Numbered from the stretch's first letter, positions 1 through 8,673 are shown. The stretch: DNA of 64,000 nucleotides from Actinomadura latina NBRC 106108 (GCF_001552195.1 NZ_BCQS01000004.1:29311-93310), one strand, 5' to 3'. Notes: generated by a model from the letters alone, not told the origin. Translations and numbers: made by a program.

Positions 1-682
1 CGATCCGGCGGGCCATGAGCAGGCCGTCGCCCGTCGAGGTCGGCGCGGCCGAGGTCGTCAGCGGCGCGCCCTCCAGCTCGGCGAACAGGCCGGGGGCGTG
101 GCCGAAGCCGCCGGTCGCGAGCACGACGGCCGGCGCCCGCTCATCCTGGTCGGCGGCCACGCCGGTCACGGCCCCGCCCTCGGTGAGCAGCCCGGTGACG
201 CGGGCCTCGCAGCGCACCTCGATCCGTCCGGCCTCGGTGTGGGGCGCCAGCAGGCGGCGCAGTGCGCTGAGGATCGCCGGGCCGCCCGGCGTCTCGGCCG
301 CGTGGACGGTGCGCGGCGTGGTGTAGGGCTCGTGCCCGTACACGATCCGGGGCGTGGCGGGGTCGATCTCGTAGCCCGCCGCGAAGAGCCATTCCAGGAC
401 GGCGGGCTGTTCGCGGAGCGAGAGCCTGGTGAGGTCCTCCCGCCCGGTCCCCCGGTTGATCCGCCGGATGTCGGCGTAGTGCCGCGCCGGGTCGTCGGCT
501 ATGCCGCGTGCCCGCTGGGCGGAGAAGCCCCCGGCGGACAGGTGCCCGCCGGAGTACGGCAGCGCCCCGCCGATGTCCGCCGCCTTCTCCAGGACGAGCA
601 CCCGCGCGCCGGCCTCGGCCGCCGCGATCGCGCAGGCCAGCCCGCCCGGCCCGGCACCGACCACGATGGCGTCGAACGCCAT
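1..682 (-). CDS. FAD-dependent oxidoreductase (fumarate reductase/ketosteroid dehydrogenase type), partial
   Basis: N-terminal 227 residues of a flavoprotein whose C-terminus lies beyond the left edge. It starts MAFDAIVVGAGPGGLACA, a dinucleotide-binding GxGxxG fold, with an acidic residue in VLVLEK about 20 residues later and the ADIGGALPYSGGH segment typical of the FAD_binding_2 family (succinate dehydrogenase/fumarate reductase flavoproteins and 3-ketosteroid dehydrogenases). LATGGFGH near residue 190 is the usual second FAD contact. The ATG at 682 has a strong AGAGGAGG ribosome site 6-7 bases upstream, and a GTTTC-N7-GATAC operator lies just upstream of that. It is divergent from the bicupin gene and probably belongs to the same regulon. 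It would oxidise or reduce a C-C bond of an unknown substrate; the subfamily cannot be set from a fragment. Confidence 0.85.
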   Translation of the reverse strand, partial: MAFDAIVVGAGPGGLACAIAAAEAGARVLVLEKAADIGGALPYSGGHLSAGGFSAQRARGIADDPARHYADIRRINRGTGREDLTRLSLREQPAVLEWLFAAGYEIDPATPRIVYGHEPYTTPRTVHAAETPGGPAILSALRRLLAPHTEAGRIEVRCEARVTGLLTEGGAVTGVAADQDERAPAVVLATGGFGHAPGLFAELEGAPLTTSAAPTSTGDGLLMARRI

Positions 683-694
683 GGCGCCTCCTCT

Positions 695-711
695 GTTTCG
701 CTCAGGGATAC
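695..711. promoter_or_regulatory. GTTTC-N7-GAAAC type operator, flavoprotein side
   Basis: The sequence reads GTTTC, seven bases, GATAC, one mismatch from the perfect dyad seen elsewhere in the window. Outer bases CTCT and AGTG extend the symmetry. It sits 13 bases upstream of the minus-strand flavoprotein start codon, just upstream of its ribosome site, where a bound repressor would block transcription. Confidence 0.6.
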
Positions 712-771
712 AGTGTTTCTATCTATTGGGACACGGGTCAAGACCCCCCTTGCCGGTGCCAGTGGAACAAT

Positions 772-788
772 GTTTCCATTGGGGAAAC
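772..788. promoter_or_regulatory. GTTTC-N7-GAAAC operator, bicupin side
   Basis: A perfect five-base dyad (GTTTC and GAAAC) around seven bases, ending 27 bases before the bicupin start. The same spacing recurs at 8678, 11221, 11301 and 17997. It is probably the site of the IclR protein encoded at 10334-11173, judged by shared occurrence and not by binding data. Confidence 0.7.
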
Positions 789-815
789 AAGCGGTCCCGG
801 AACGGAGACGAGCGC

Positions 816-2039
816 GTGCGACCCCATGTCGAGCTGATCCAGGAAGACGACTACGTCTGGCACGCCGCCGAACTGGCGGGCGGCGAGGGCCGGGCGAGCG
901 AGCGCCGCCTGTCGGTGGACGAGGAGGACGGCTCCTCCTCGCTGCGGCTCGACTTCCGCACCGGCTGGGGACGCGGCCCCGGCATCCACCACGCGAACAC
1001 CGAGTACTTCGTCCTCGACGGGTCGATGACGTACGGGGGCCGCGAGATCGGCAAGGGCGGCTACGTGTACGCCCCGAAGGGCGTGCCCACCGACGCCATC
1101 ACCTTCACCGAGGGCACCCGCATCCTGCACTACCGCGAGTACGGCGACGCCGGGTTCGACCCGGTCGGAAGCCTCGACGCGCCCCGCTGGAAGGACGCCT
1201 ACGAGGACGTCATCGTCGTCGACAGCGAGGCCATGCAATGGGACGCCGTCCCCAAGGCGGGGCCGATGCCCGGCCTGTTCATCAAGTACCTGCACGTCGA
1301 CCCGGTCAGCGGCTTCTACACCAGGCTCGTGCACGCGCAGGAGGGCTGGACCGACCACCGGCTCGCGCACCATCCCTGCTACGAGGAGGCCTACACCGTC
1401 CAAGGGCACATGGAGTACAACTTCGGCACCCTGGACCTGGGCACCTACTTCTTCCGTCCCGCACGCGTGAAGCACGGGCACTTCACCACCCAGGAGGGCG
1501 GCGCGACCTGGCTCCTGCGCTCGGACGGCGAACTCGTCAACTGGTACACGCAGAACGAATGGGTCCGGTGGGGTGGCGAGGCCGTCAACTACGGGCCCGA
1601 GGACGGCCGGATGCGCTGGTCCATGGCCTCGCACGACCTGGGCCGCGGGACGAAGGGCCGTTCCGAGCGCGATCTGAAGGAGCTTCAGGAGGCGGTGCGG
1701 TACCAGCGCGAACTGGGCGAGATCGACGACGACTACGTCCAGCACGGGCACGGCGCCGACAAGAGCGTCCTCGCCATCGCCAAGGCTCTCGACACGGCGC
1801 GCTTGCAGGGCGGCCACGGCCACGATCATGACCATGACCACGATCACGACCACCCGGAACTGGACTGGGGCGCCGACACCGGCGTGCTGGAGCACGCGGA
1901 CGAGCGCACCGACGCACTGAGCCACAACTGGGGCGCGGGCCGGGCCTGGCGTGAGGGCGGGCCCGTCCCGGCCCCCATCCTGTCCAGCCTCCCCGTCCGC
2001 AGCCGGTCCACAGGCCGCTGGGACGGCGACGGGATGTAG
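816..2039 (+). CDS. Bicupin protein with His-Asp rich C-terminal segment
   Basis: 407-residue protein with two cupin barrels. The first (about residues 15-115) carries GIHHANTEYFVLDG, a metal-binding cupin motif 1. The second (about 150-245) has WTDHRLAHHPCYEEAY and a later GTYFFRPARVKHGHF. Residues 334-346 are seven histidines alternating with Gly or Asp, likely a metal-binding tail. The GTG at 816 is chosen because a GGAG site lies eight bases upstream and the cupin similarity begins directly after; the long open frame upstream runs through the operator. Cupins of this kind are often metal-dependent oxygenases or isomerases, but no substrate can be given. The upstream operator ties it to the regulon. 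Confidence 0.8.
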   Translation: MRPHVELIQEDDYVWHAAELAGGEGRASERRLSVDEEDGSSSLRLDFRTGWGRGPGIHHANTEYFVLDGSMTYGGREIGKGGYVYAPKGVPTDAITFTEGTRILHYREYGDAGFDPVGSLDAPRWKDAYEDVIVVDSEAMQWDAVPKAGPMPGLFIKYLHVDPVSGFYTRLVHAQEGWTDHRLAHHPCYEEAYTVQGHMEYNFGTLDLGTYFFRPARVKHGHFTTQEGGATWLLRSDGELVNWYTQNEWVRWGGEAVNYGPEDGRMRWSMASHDLGRGTKGRSERDLKELQEAVRYQRELGEIDDDYVQHGHGADKSVLAIAKALDTARLQGGHGHDHDHDHDHDHPELDWGADTGVLEHADERTDALSHNWGAGRAWREGGPVPAPILSSLPVRSRSTGRWDGDGM

Positions 2040-2043
2040 CCGC

Positions 2044-2091
2044 GGCGAAACCCCCGCGGGCCGCCTTCGCAGGGCCTGCGGGGGTTTCGCC
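2044..2091. terminator. Bidirectional hairpin terminator
   Basis: A 14-base perfect inverted repeat, GGCGAAACCCCCGC at 2044-2057 and its complement at 2078-2091, separates the convergent bicupin gene and surface operon. There is no long T tract, as is usual in high-GC actinomycetes. Its outer parts contain GAAAC and GTTTC but the spacing is wrong for the operator. Confidence 0.75.
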
Positions 2092-2104
2092 GTGCGGAGC
2101 GCCG

Positions 2105-2788
2105 TCAGTCGTGCGCCCTCCGGCGGCGCGGGATGATCAGCAGCGCCGCGCCCCCGGCCATGACGAGCGCGGACGCGATCAGCGCGTAGGTCGGCACCCC
2201 GTCGGGGCTGCCGGTGTTGGGCAGATCCCCGCTGCCGCCGTTGGCGGTGCCCCCGCCGCCACCCGAGCCGCCATCGCCGCCGCCACCGCCGGAGCCGCCG
2301 CCGTCACCACCACCACCGCCGCCGCCGGAGCCGCCTCCGGTGAAGGTGAGCGGGATCTCGGCCGTGTTGGGCCCCTGATTCCCGGGCGCGGTGACGGCGA
2401 GGACGCAGGCGCCCGCCTTGGCCGTGCAGTCGACTCCGGCGACCTTGGCGACCATCTTGATCTTGGCGTTCTTGGACTTGGCCTTGGTGATGAAGTTGCC
2501 GCCGGCGTCGGTGCCGCCCACCATCGCTCCGCCGCTGGACTGCGGCGCGCAGTCGTCCGGGAGCTTCGGTCCGGGCTTGCACAGGCCGAGCGTCACGAAC
2601 GTCTCGTTCGGGGTCATGCCGGTCACCTGGACGGTGATCGTGTCGCCCGCCTTCAGGCCCGTGGTCTTGCTCGCGCTGATCTTCGGTGCGGCCAGCGCGG
2701 GCGGCGCGAGCGCCAGCACGCAGGCCCCCGCGAGCGCGGCGACGGTACCCGCGCGTCTCCGGGCTCTGGTCACCCTGGTTGCGGTCAC
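2105..2788 (-). CDS. LPNTG-anchored surface protein with neocarzinostatin-like domain
   Basis: 227 residues. A signal peptide (basic start, then VAALAGACVLALAPPALA, cleavage near residue 33) is followed by a domain of about 100 residues with TTGLKAGDTITVQVTGM, LGLCKPG and VAGVDCTAKAGACVLAV. This is the spacing of the neocarzinostatin fold with its two disulfides. A long Gly/Ser/Asp linker leads to LPNTG at residues 189-193, a membrane helix and an RRRR tail, a complete cell-wall sorting signal. It is the last gene of the minus-strand operon, 18 bases after its neighbour. The class E sortase at 8825 is the natural anchoring enzyme. Neocarzinostatin itself binds a hydrophobic chromophore, so ligand binding at the cell surface is a reasonable guess. 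Confidence 0.85.
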   Translation of the reverse strand: MTATRVTRARRRAGTVAALAGACVLALAPPALAAPKISASKTTGLKAGDTITVQVTGMTPNETFVTLGLCKPGPKLPDDCAPQSSGGAMVGGTDAGGNFITKAKSKNAKIKMVAKVAGVDCTAKAGACVLAVTAPGNQGPNTAEIPLTFTGGGSGGGGGGGDGGGSGGGGGDGGSGGGGGTANGGSGDLPNTGSPDGVPTYALIASALVMAGGAALLIIPRRRRAHD

Positions 2789-2806
2789 TGTGTTCGCTCC
2801 TTCTGG

Positions 2807-3388
2807 TTATCGGCTGCGGCGTTGGACGGCGGTGACGGCGGCACCGGCGAGGACGAGGAGGCCGGCGGTGGCGGCCCAGAGCGGGGTGGACGGCCCGCCC
2901 GTGCCGGGCCCGGCGCTCGCGGCGGGCTTCGCGGACGTCCGGACGGCGGCGCCGCCCTTGAACGGGGACCCCTTGAAGCCGACCCGGACGATGGCGGTGT
3001 TGGCGTCGACGACGGCGTCCGGCACGGCGCCCGGCAGCGGGCCCGCGCCAATGACGCACTGCCGCGTCCTGCAGTCGATACCGCTGAACTTCGCATGTGT
3101 CCTGAGCTCGACCTCGGGGAACCGGCCCTGGGCGTCGATGTTGACGAAGGTGGCGCCGCCGCCGAGGTCGCAGTCCTTGAGGCCGTTGGTGTAGCCCTCC
3201 CGGCACAGCCCGACGGCGACCGACTTCAGCCCCGGCCGGAACCCGCTCCCGGTGACGGTGATCGTCTCGCCCTCCGCGAGGTCGGTGGCGCGGCTGACGG
3301 AGAGCGCGGGCGCCGGCGCCGCGCCGGCGGGGGCGGCGGGGGCGAGGGGCGGGGCCAGCGCCGCCGCGGCGAGCACGAGAGCGATCAC
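2807..3388 (-). CDS. Secreted, membrane-anchored neocarzinostatin-like protein
   Basis: 193 residues from a GTG that overlaps the upstream stop as GTGA. A signal peptide of about 27 residues (LVLAAAALAPPLAPAAPAGA) precedes a domain with SRATDLAEGETITVTGSGF, VGLCREG and GIDCRTRQCVIG, the same fold as the LPNTG protein downstream. The C-terminus has one hydrophobic helix (PLWAATAGLLVLAGAAV) and a basic tail but no LPXTG motif, so it is probably held by the helix and not by sortase. Four-base overlap implies translational coupling to the ABC protein upstream. Confidence 0.8.
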   Translation of the reverse strand: MIALVLAAAALAPPLAPAAPAGAAPAPALSVSRATDLAEGETITVTGSGFRPGLKSVAVGLCREGYTNGLKDCDLGGGATFVNIDAQGRFPEVELRTHAKFSGIDCRTRQCVIGAGPLPGAVPDAVVDANTAIVRVGFKGSPFKGGAAVRTSAKPAASAGPGTGGPSTPLWAATAGLLVLAGAAVTAVQRRSR

Positions 3389-5166
3389 TGGGCGGAACCT
3401 CCGGTGCTGCGGGCCGCCGCCGGCCGGCGGGCGTCGCCGGGCGCGGGGACGGGCTTCTCGGTGACGCGGTCGCGTTCGACGGCGTAGGCGCGGCAGGCGA
3501 GGGCGTGCACCTCGGGGGCGGCCGGTCCGGCGATCAGCACGGCGGTGCCGGTGGCGGCGAGCCGTCGCAGCACGGTGTGCGCGGCTCCGGCGCACGGGCC
3601 GGAGGCGAGGCCGTCCACCAGCAGCAGCCTGGGCCGGGTGAGCAGCGCCTCGGCCAGGGAGAGCAGGCCCTTCTGCGCGTCGGTCAGCGCGCCGGTGTGC
3701 GCGCCGCCGAGGCCGCGCAGCGCGGGGAAGACGTCCAGGACGGCGTGCGCGGCGCCATGGGGGTCGGCGTGCCCCAGGGCGCGGGCGTGACCGGCCAGCC
3801 CCTCGGAGACCGGCCGTCCCTCGGGGACGCGCGGATCGGGGCCGGCGAGGTGGCAGAGTCCGAGCGCCATCCGCTGCCCGGCGTCGAGCGCGGTCAGGTC
3901 GGCGCCGCCCAGCCGGACCCGGCCGCGGCAGCGCGCGTGCCCCGCGAGCGCGGCGAGCAGCGCGCTCGCGCCGGGGCCGGACAGCGCGACCGTCTCCCCC
4001 GCCGCCATCACCAGCCGGACGCGGCGCAGCGGAACCGGGCCGCGCGGAACCGACAGGGCCCGGACGTCCAGGAGAGGCGGCGGCTGCGAGACCTCGGAAC
4101 CGCGCACACGCAGGGCCAGCAGCGCACCCAGAATCGGCGGCAGTGCCGTCAAGGTCAGCGCGGACCCCTCGGCGAGCACCCCGCGCAGGGCCGCGACGCA
4201 CCCGGATCCGGCCAGCCCGCCGACCACGGCGGCGGCGCCGGTGAGACCGGCCGCCGCCAGAAGGCGCGATTCTGGCAGCGGCCGGAGCACGGTGGTGTCG
4301 AGCGCGGCGATGGCCAGGCAGGCGGCGGCCAGGGCGACCGCGAACCCGGCCGCGAGCAGTTCCGGGCCGGGCGCGCTCGCCATCAGCAGCGGCGCCGCCG
4401 CGCCCGCCAGCAGCAGCCACGGCACGGTCTGCGCGGCGCCGGCCGCCCGGCGCCCGAGGACGACGAGGATCACCCCCGGCGGCAGCGCCCACGCCAGGTA
4501 CCGGACCGAATCCGCGCCGAGCAGGTCCCACCGGAAGGTCAGCAGGTGCAGCCCGCCCATGAGCGAGGCTCCGACGACCCATCCGATGAGCAGATGAACC
4601 GGGAGTGACGCCCGGACGTCCCGCAGGACGCCCCGCGCCACCGGGCGGTCGGCCATGCCGGGGCCGGTCCCGGCACCGGCCGCGAGCACCGCGGCCAGGA
4701 CGCCCGCGACCAGGAGCGCCGTCCCCGGATCGGCGGACCAGATCGTGGCGATCCAGGCGGCCCCGGCCGTCCCGGCGAGGGCGGCGGCCTGGCCCGCGGC
4801 GGCGGCGCCGGGCGACCGGGCGGCGCACGCCCGGGGCACGGCGAGCAGCGGGCCCGCGAGGAGACCGGCCGCCAGCAGGCCGGTGGCGAACACCGGCACG
4901 GCCGGGACCGCCCCCGCGAGGGCGACGGCGAGCCCGGCGAGCGCACCGCCGGCCGCCGCCGTCCGGTGCGGACGCACCCGTCCCGCCGTCCACAGCAGCG
5001 GAAGCAGGCCCGCGCACGCGAGCAGGAGCCCGGTGAGCGCCATGTAGGTCACGACGTCGCCGGGGACCTTCACGACACCGCCGAGCGCGTCGGCGAGCAG
5101 CAGCACCGTGCCGCCCGCCAGCGGCCCGGACGCGGCTCCGGCGGCCCGCCGGAACGAGGCCGTCAT
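3385..5166 (-). CDS. ABC-type membrane protein fused to a degenerate ATPase domain
   Basis: 593 residues, ATG overlapping the upstream stop as ATGA. Residues 1 to about 355 are very hydrophobic, with roughly ten or more membrane segments, like a transporter permease. Residues about 370-590 look like an ABC ATPase but the active site is eroded. The Walker A position reads SGPGASALLAAL with no GKS/T near residue 395. Walker B reads LLLVDG near residue 515 in place of LLLDEP, and the signature region is LTDAQKG. It probably does not hydrolyse ATP and may work as a structural transporter or a regulatory pseudo-ATPase in the surface operon. The six-gene context suggests a job in export or assembly of the surface proteins, or ligand uptake. 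Family beyond ABC is uncertain. Confidence 0.65.
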   Translation of the reverse strand: MTASFRRAAGAASGPLAGGTVLLLADALGGVVKVPGDVVTYMALTGLLLACAGLLPLLWTAGRVRPHRTAAAGGALAGLAVALAGAVPAVPVFATGLLAAGLLAGPLLAVPRACAARSPGAAAAGQAAALAGTAGAAWIATIWSADPGTALLVAGVLAAVLAAGAGTGPGMADRPVARGVLRDVRASLPVHLLIGWVVGASLMGGLHLLTFRWDLLGADSVRYLAWALPPGVILVVLGRRAAGAAQTVPWLLLAGAAAPLLMASAPGPELLAAGFAVALAAACLAIAALDTTVLRPLPESRLLAAAGLTGAAAVVGGLAGSGCVAALRGVLAEGSALTLTALPPILGALLALRVRGSEVSQPPPLLDVRALSVPRGPVPLRRVRLVMAAGETVALSGPGASALLAALAGHARCRGRVRLGGADLTALDAGQRMALGLCHLAGPDPRVPEGRPVSEGLAGHARALGHADPHGAAHAVLDVFPALRGLGGAHTGALTDAQKGLLSLAEALLTRPRLLLVDGLASGPCAGAAHTVLRRLAATGTAVLIAGPAAPEVHALACRAYAVERDRVTEKPVPAPGDARRPAAARSTGGSAQ

Positions 5167-6254
5167 CGCGGCTCCCCCCTCGGCAGGGCGAGGAACCGTT
5201 CCAGCGCCTCGACGTCGACGGTCTTCCCCGCCTCGCCGGTGCGGCGCTCCAGGTAGCCGATCAGCTCGTCGCGGTCGAGCACGTACGCCCCGGACGGCGA
5301 CGGCGCCACCGAGTCCAGGTAGCCGATCACGTCCTCGAGCTCCACCGTCCGGGCCGGGCTCGGCGCCGCCGGCGGCGCGGAGGCGGGCACCGGACGGCGG
5401 CGCCGGCGCCGGGCCGCCGCCCACCGGCCCAGCGTCAGCCGGATCCCGACCAGCAGGAGCAGCGCGGCCAGCGCGTTCACGCCGAGCAGGCCCCAGGGGT
5501 AGGCGCTGAAGGTGGTCTCGAACGGGACGGAACCGGCATACCTGCCGCCCACCACGAACCGCCCGAAGGCGGCCGGTGGCAGCACCACCGGGATCCGGTA
5601 GGTGGCGGTCTGCCCCGGCCGCAGCGTGCCCGTCTTCGGGGCGTCCAAGGGGCTGTCGGGGGCGCCGCCGGCGCCCCAGCCCACCACCAGCGGGGCGTTC
5701 TCGATGGGCTCGGCGCCCGAGTTGCGGATCCGGAGCACCAGGGTCCGCCGCGGCCTGCCGCCGAACAGCTCGCCGCGCCCCCCGCCGCCGGTGACCTCCA
5801 GGCCGACGACGTCCGCCCGGACGGGCGCGACGTCGCGGCGCACCCGCTCGACGGGGTGCCCCTCGACGGTGAACGGCGCGGTGACCGTGGCAGGCGGGCC
5901 GGGCCCGCCCGGCAGCGTGCTGACGCGGATCACGCAGGGGCACGCGGACGGCGGCGCCCCCACGGTGAGGCCCGCCTCGAACGTCCCCGCCGGCGCGACC
6001 ATCGCGGTGACACCGCGTTCGGTGTCGCAGTCGGCCGAGCCGTGCACCGCCCCGGCCCCGCAGACCTGGACCTGCACCGTCGCGCCGGGCGTCCATGAGC
6101 TGCCGCGTATCCGGGCGGACGTGCCGGCGGCGGCCGAGCCCGGCTCGACGCGCACGCCGGGAGCCGCGGCCCGCGCCGGCGCGGGCCGGGCCGCCGGGAC
6201 GGTGCCGGCGGCGAGCAGGACGGCGAGCAGGACGGCGGCCGGGCGGAGTCTCAC
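5163..6254 (-). CDS. Surface protein: neocarzinostatin-like domain, beta domain, membrane helix, cytoplasmic tail
   Basis: 363 residues from a GTG in a GTGA overlap. A signal peptide (AAVLLAVLLAAGTVPAARPAPARA) is followed by a neocarzinostatin-like domain (about 35-130; RIRGSSWTPGATVQVQVCGAG, then a CPC pair). Next is a CARDB-like beta sandwich (about 140-250; TLVLRIRNSGAEPIENAPL). One membrane helix near residue 265 ends in RRRRRR, and the tail has two related segments (LEDVIGYLDS and RDELIGYLER). It is type I in topology, so it could pass a signal or position across the membrane. Co-transcribed with the DUF916-like gene. Confidence 0.7.
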   Translation of the reverse strand: MRLRPAAVLLAVLLAAGTVPAARPAPARAAAPGVRVEPGSAAAGTSARIRGSSWTPGATVQVQVCGAGAVHGSADCDTERGVTAMVAPAGTFEAGLTVGAPPSACPCVIRVSTLPGGPGPPATVTAPFTVEGHPVERVRRDVAPVRADVVGLEVTGGGGRGELFGGRPRRTLVLRIRNSGAEPIENAPLVVGWGAGGAPDSPLDAPKTGTLRPGQTATYRIPVVLPPAAFGRFVVGGRYAGSVPFETTFSAYPWGLLGVNALAALLLLVGIRLTLGRWAAARRRRRRPVPASAPPAAPSPARTVELEDVIGYLDSVAPSPSGAYVLDRDELIGYLERRTGEAGKTVDVEALERFLALPRGEPR

Positions 6255-7279
6255 AGGAACACCCCCGTCTCTCCGGAGGTGAGCCCGGCCCGCTCCCGCC
6301 AGCGGCGGATCAGCCGGGGCAGCACGGACCACAGCATGAACACGGCCCCGGCGAAGGTGAGCAGGGCCGCCCAGGGCACCGCGACGAACCCGGTCTGCGC
6401 GCGGACGTCGATGCCGCCGGCGGCGACCAGCTCCACGTGCACGGTGACCGCGTCCAGTCCCGGGGTGCCGGTCCAGGGCAGTGTGATCTCGGTGCGCTCG
6501 CCGGGCAGGATCTCCGGCAGCCGCCGGTCGGGCCACCGCTCGATCTCGCGGCCGAAGGCGCCGGTGGCGCGGACGCGGGCGGTCGGCGAGATCCGCTGGT
6601 TGCCGGTGTTGACGACGGTGTAGCGGATGCTCCCCCGCCCGTGCTGGACGAACGGGATCGCCGGGTCCCTGCGGTGCACGCGGACGCCGTCGGCGCGCAG
6701 CCCGGGGGTGAGCGGCCCGGCGACGCGCAGGTAGACGCGGGCGCCGACGGCGCGCCGCACGCCGACCCGGGCGCCGCCGTTCTCCTGGACGCTCTCGATC
6801 GCGGTGTTCAGCGCGACGATGCCGCCGATGTGCTCGCCGGGGGTGGCGTTGCCGGGGATCTTCAGCGTGAACGGGAGCTCCTTCGCGGTCCCGGCCGGGA
6901 GCTTCACCGACGAGGACTTCAGCGAAATCCAGGCGCCCACGTCCCGTGGCCTCTCCTCCGCGGTGCGCAGCGCGAACCCGGCGTCGCGCGGGGTGTTGTA
7001 GGCGTCCGCCCCGTACACCCGGAACGTGATGGGGCGGGCGGTGAGGTTGGTGATCCGGACGACGTCCCGGACGGTCTGGCCGGGCGGCGCCTCGAACGCG
7101 AAGAACGGGCGGGCGGCGAGGGCGCCGCTGCGGTTGGCGGGCCCCACCGACCAGGCCCCGTTCCCCGTGGCGGGCCCGGGCGCCGGCGCGGCGGCCGCCG
7201 CCGCGCCGCCGGGTGCGGCGGCGGCGCAGGCCAGGCCCACGGCCGCCGCGGCGGCGGCGATCCGGTCTCGGGCGCTCAT
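6251..7279 (-). CDS. DUF916/WxL-interacting-like surface protein
   Basis: 342 residues. An Ala-rich signal peptide is followed by WSVGPANR...ARPFFAFEAPPGQTVRDVVRITNLT, the usual opening of DUF916 (WxL protein interacting domain), and PAGTAKELPFTLKIPGNATPGEHIGGIVAL further in. A second beta domain (about 200-290) precedes a C-terminal helix, FVAVPWAALLTFAGAVFMLWSVL cut here for length, with a basic tail. In Firmicutes such proteins bind WxL proteins at the peptidoglycan. The gene directly upstream encodes a WxL-like C-terminus, so the pair is preserved in this actinomycete. Confidence 0.8.
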   Translation of the reverse strand: MSARDRIAAAAAAVGLACAAAAPGGAAAAAAPAPGPATGNGAWSVGPANRSGALAARPFFAFEAPPGQTVRDVVRITNLTARPITFRVYGADAYNTPRDAGFALRTAEERPRDVGAWISLKSSSVKLPAGTAKELPFTLKIPGNATPGEHIGGIVALNTAIESVQENGGARVGVRRAVGARVYLRVAGPLTPGLRADGVRVHRRDPAIPFVQHGRGSIRYTVVNTGNQRISPTARVRATGAFGREIERWPDRRLPEILPGERTEITLPWTGTPGLDAVTVHVELVAAGGIDVRAQTGFVAVPWAALLTFAGAVFMLWSVLPRLIRRWRERAGLTSGETGVFL

Positions 7280-7334
7280 CGATCACCTCGATGCGGCCGG
7301 GCGGAGCACACCGCCCGGGCGCGGCTCGGGACGG

Positions 7335-8654
7335 TCAGGACAGCGTGAGGGTGAGGACGGCGGTGTAGCGGCCGGCGCCGGTGGCCGGCGGGACGGTGAG
7401 CTTGAGGCCCGCGCCGGCGGTGAACGTGCCGCCGACGATCTGCCCGGAGCCGTCGGGCGCGCCGCACAGCGTGGCCGCCGTCGCGGTGTCGAGGGGGCCC
7501 GCGCTGCCGGGCGTGACGGCGCTGGAGCCGGGCGCGGCGGTGCACGCCGGCGTCCAGGACAGGTTCCCGGCGGGGATCCTCGTCCCGGCGGGCGCCGAGA
7601 AGTCGGTGAGCGTGCCGGTGAGCGACCATCCGGTGGCGCCGCCGCGCGCGTCGATGACCTCGATCCGCTTGAGCGACCCGGTCGCGGTCTGCTCGGTGCC
7701 GTCCAGCGTCACCGGGGTCAGGTCGACCTCCCCTGGCTCGCGGGACATGGTGAGCGGCCCGCCGTCGACGGTCAGGTTGATCTTCTGCTCGCCGCACCGG
7801 TCCGCGGGCTCGCCGGCGCACGCGCCGGTGGGCGGCGGCGTCTTCCCGGTGACGGTCAGCGCGACGCTCTTGCTCACCGAGCCCTGCGTGACCACGATCG
7901 TGCGGGCGCCCGGGGCGGCGGACTCGGACACGGTCGCCGAGGCGGTCAGCCTGCCGGCGGCGTCGGCGGAGCCCGCCGCTCCGGTCAGGTCGTCCGGATC
8001 GCACGCGGCGCCGTTGGCGTCGCACAGCGCCAGCTGGACCGCACCCGGCTCCCAGCCGGTTCCGGTGATGGCGATGGCGCCGCCCTGGACGACGGACGAG
8101 GGGCTGACGGACGCTCCGGGGCCGCCCTCCCCCACGTCGATCGTCGCGAGGGGCCCGGGGGTGTCCTTGGGCGTGCAGGTGATGGTGGCCTGGGCGCCGG
8201 CCTCGGCGACGACCATGAGCCCGGCGGGGGCGATCTTCACGGCGCCGGCGGCGGCGAGCGTGAGCTTGCCGGAGACCTTGCCGATCGGCAGCTCCCCGTG
8301 CGCGGGGATCGTCTCGGTCCGCTTCGGCGCCTGGATCGGCACCGATCCGGACTGCGCGCCGGAGACCGCCAGGGTGCCGGAGGTGGTCCAGGAGTTGACG
8401 GGCAGCGGCGCGACCCCGGGCAGGTTCGAGAAGTCGGCCTCGACGGTGACCTCGTCCCCCACGTCGGCGGACGCGGGCGCGGAGACGGTCACGGCGGCGT
8501 CGTAGTCGAACACGGTGCTGAAGATCTTGCACTGGTAGGGGACCTGGCCCGTCCCGGCGTGCGCGGTGCCCGCCGCGGCCACCGGCACCGCGGCGGCGCC
8601 CGCCGCGGTGACGACCGCGGCGGCGCCGCGCAGGGCGGTGCGTGTGCGTCTCAT
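7335..8654 (-). CDS. Secreted multidomain protein with WxL-like C-terminus; first gene of surface operon
   Basis: 439 residues, ATG at 8654 behind a GAGGAG site. A signal peptide ends near AGTAHA. The N-terminal domain (PYQCKIFSTVFDYDAAVTVSAP onward in shorter pieces, about residues 37-165) resembles the DUF6801 type of secreted actinobacterial domain. The middle (about 175-265) is a neocarzinostatin/IPT-like beta domain (ITGTGWEPGAVQLALCDANG). The C-terminal 170 residues match WxL-type layout: IEVIDARGGATGWSLTG, then paired beta strands ending in a YTAVLTLTL terminus. A 25-base palindromic operator begins 20 bases upstream of the start, so the whole operon down to 2105 is probably controlled there. 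Confidence 0.75.
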   Translation of the reverse strand: MRRTRTALRGAAAVVTAAGAAAVPVAAAGTAHAGTGQVPYQCKIFSTVFDYDAAVTVSAPASADVGDEVTVEADFSNLPGVAPLPVNSWTTSGTLAVSGAQSGSVPIQAPKRTETIPAHGELPIGKVSGKLTLAAAGAVKIAPAGLMVVAEAGAQATITCTPKDTPGPLATIDVGEGGPGASVSPSSVVQGGAIAITGTGWEPGAVQLALCDANGAACDPDDLTGAAGSADAAGRLTASATVSESAAPGARTIVVTQGSVSKSVALTVTGKTPPPTGACAGEPADRCGEQKINLTVDGGPLTMSREPGEVDLTPVTLDGTEQTATGSLKRIEVIDARGGATGWSLTGTLTDFSAPAGTRIPAGNLSWTPACTAAPGSSAVTPGSAGPLDTATAATLCGAPDGSGQIVGGTFTAGAGLKLTVPPATGAGRYTAVLTLTLS

Positions 8655-8673
8655 GTCGCCGCTCCTCTCCGAG

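Noticed and set aside
2044..2091. Further regulon operator
   Set aside because: Contains GAAAC and GTTTC in reversed order and wrong spacing; it is the terminator hairpin.
2111..3487. Long plus-strand open frame opposite the surface genes
   Set aside because: Arg/Gly/Ala-rich translation with no family pattern; it is the antisense shadow of genes with signal peptides, LPNTG and conserved domains. High GC creates many such frames across the window.
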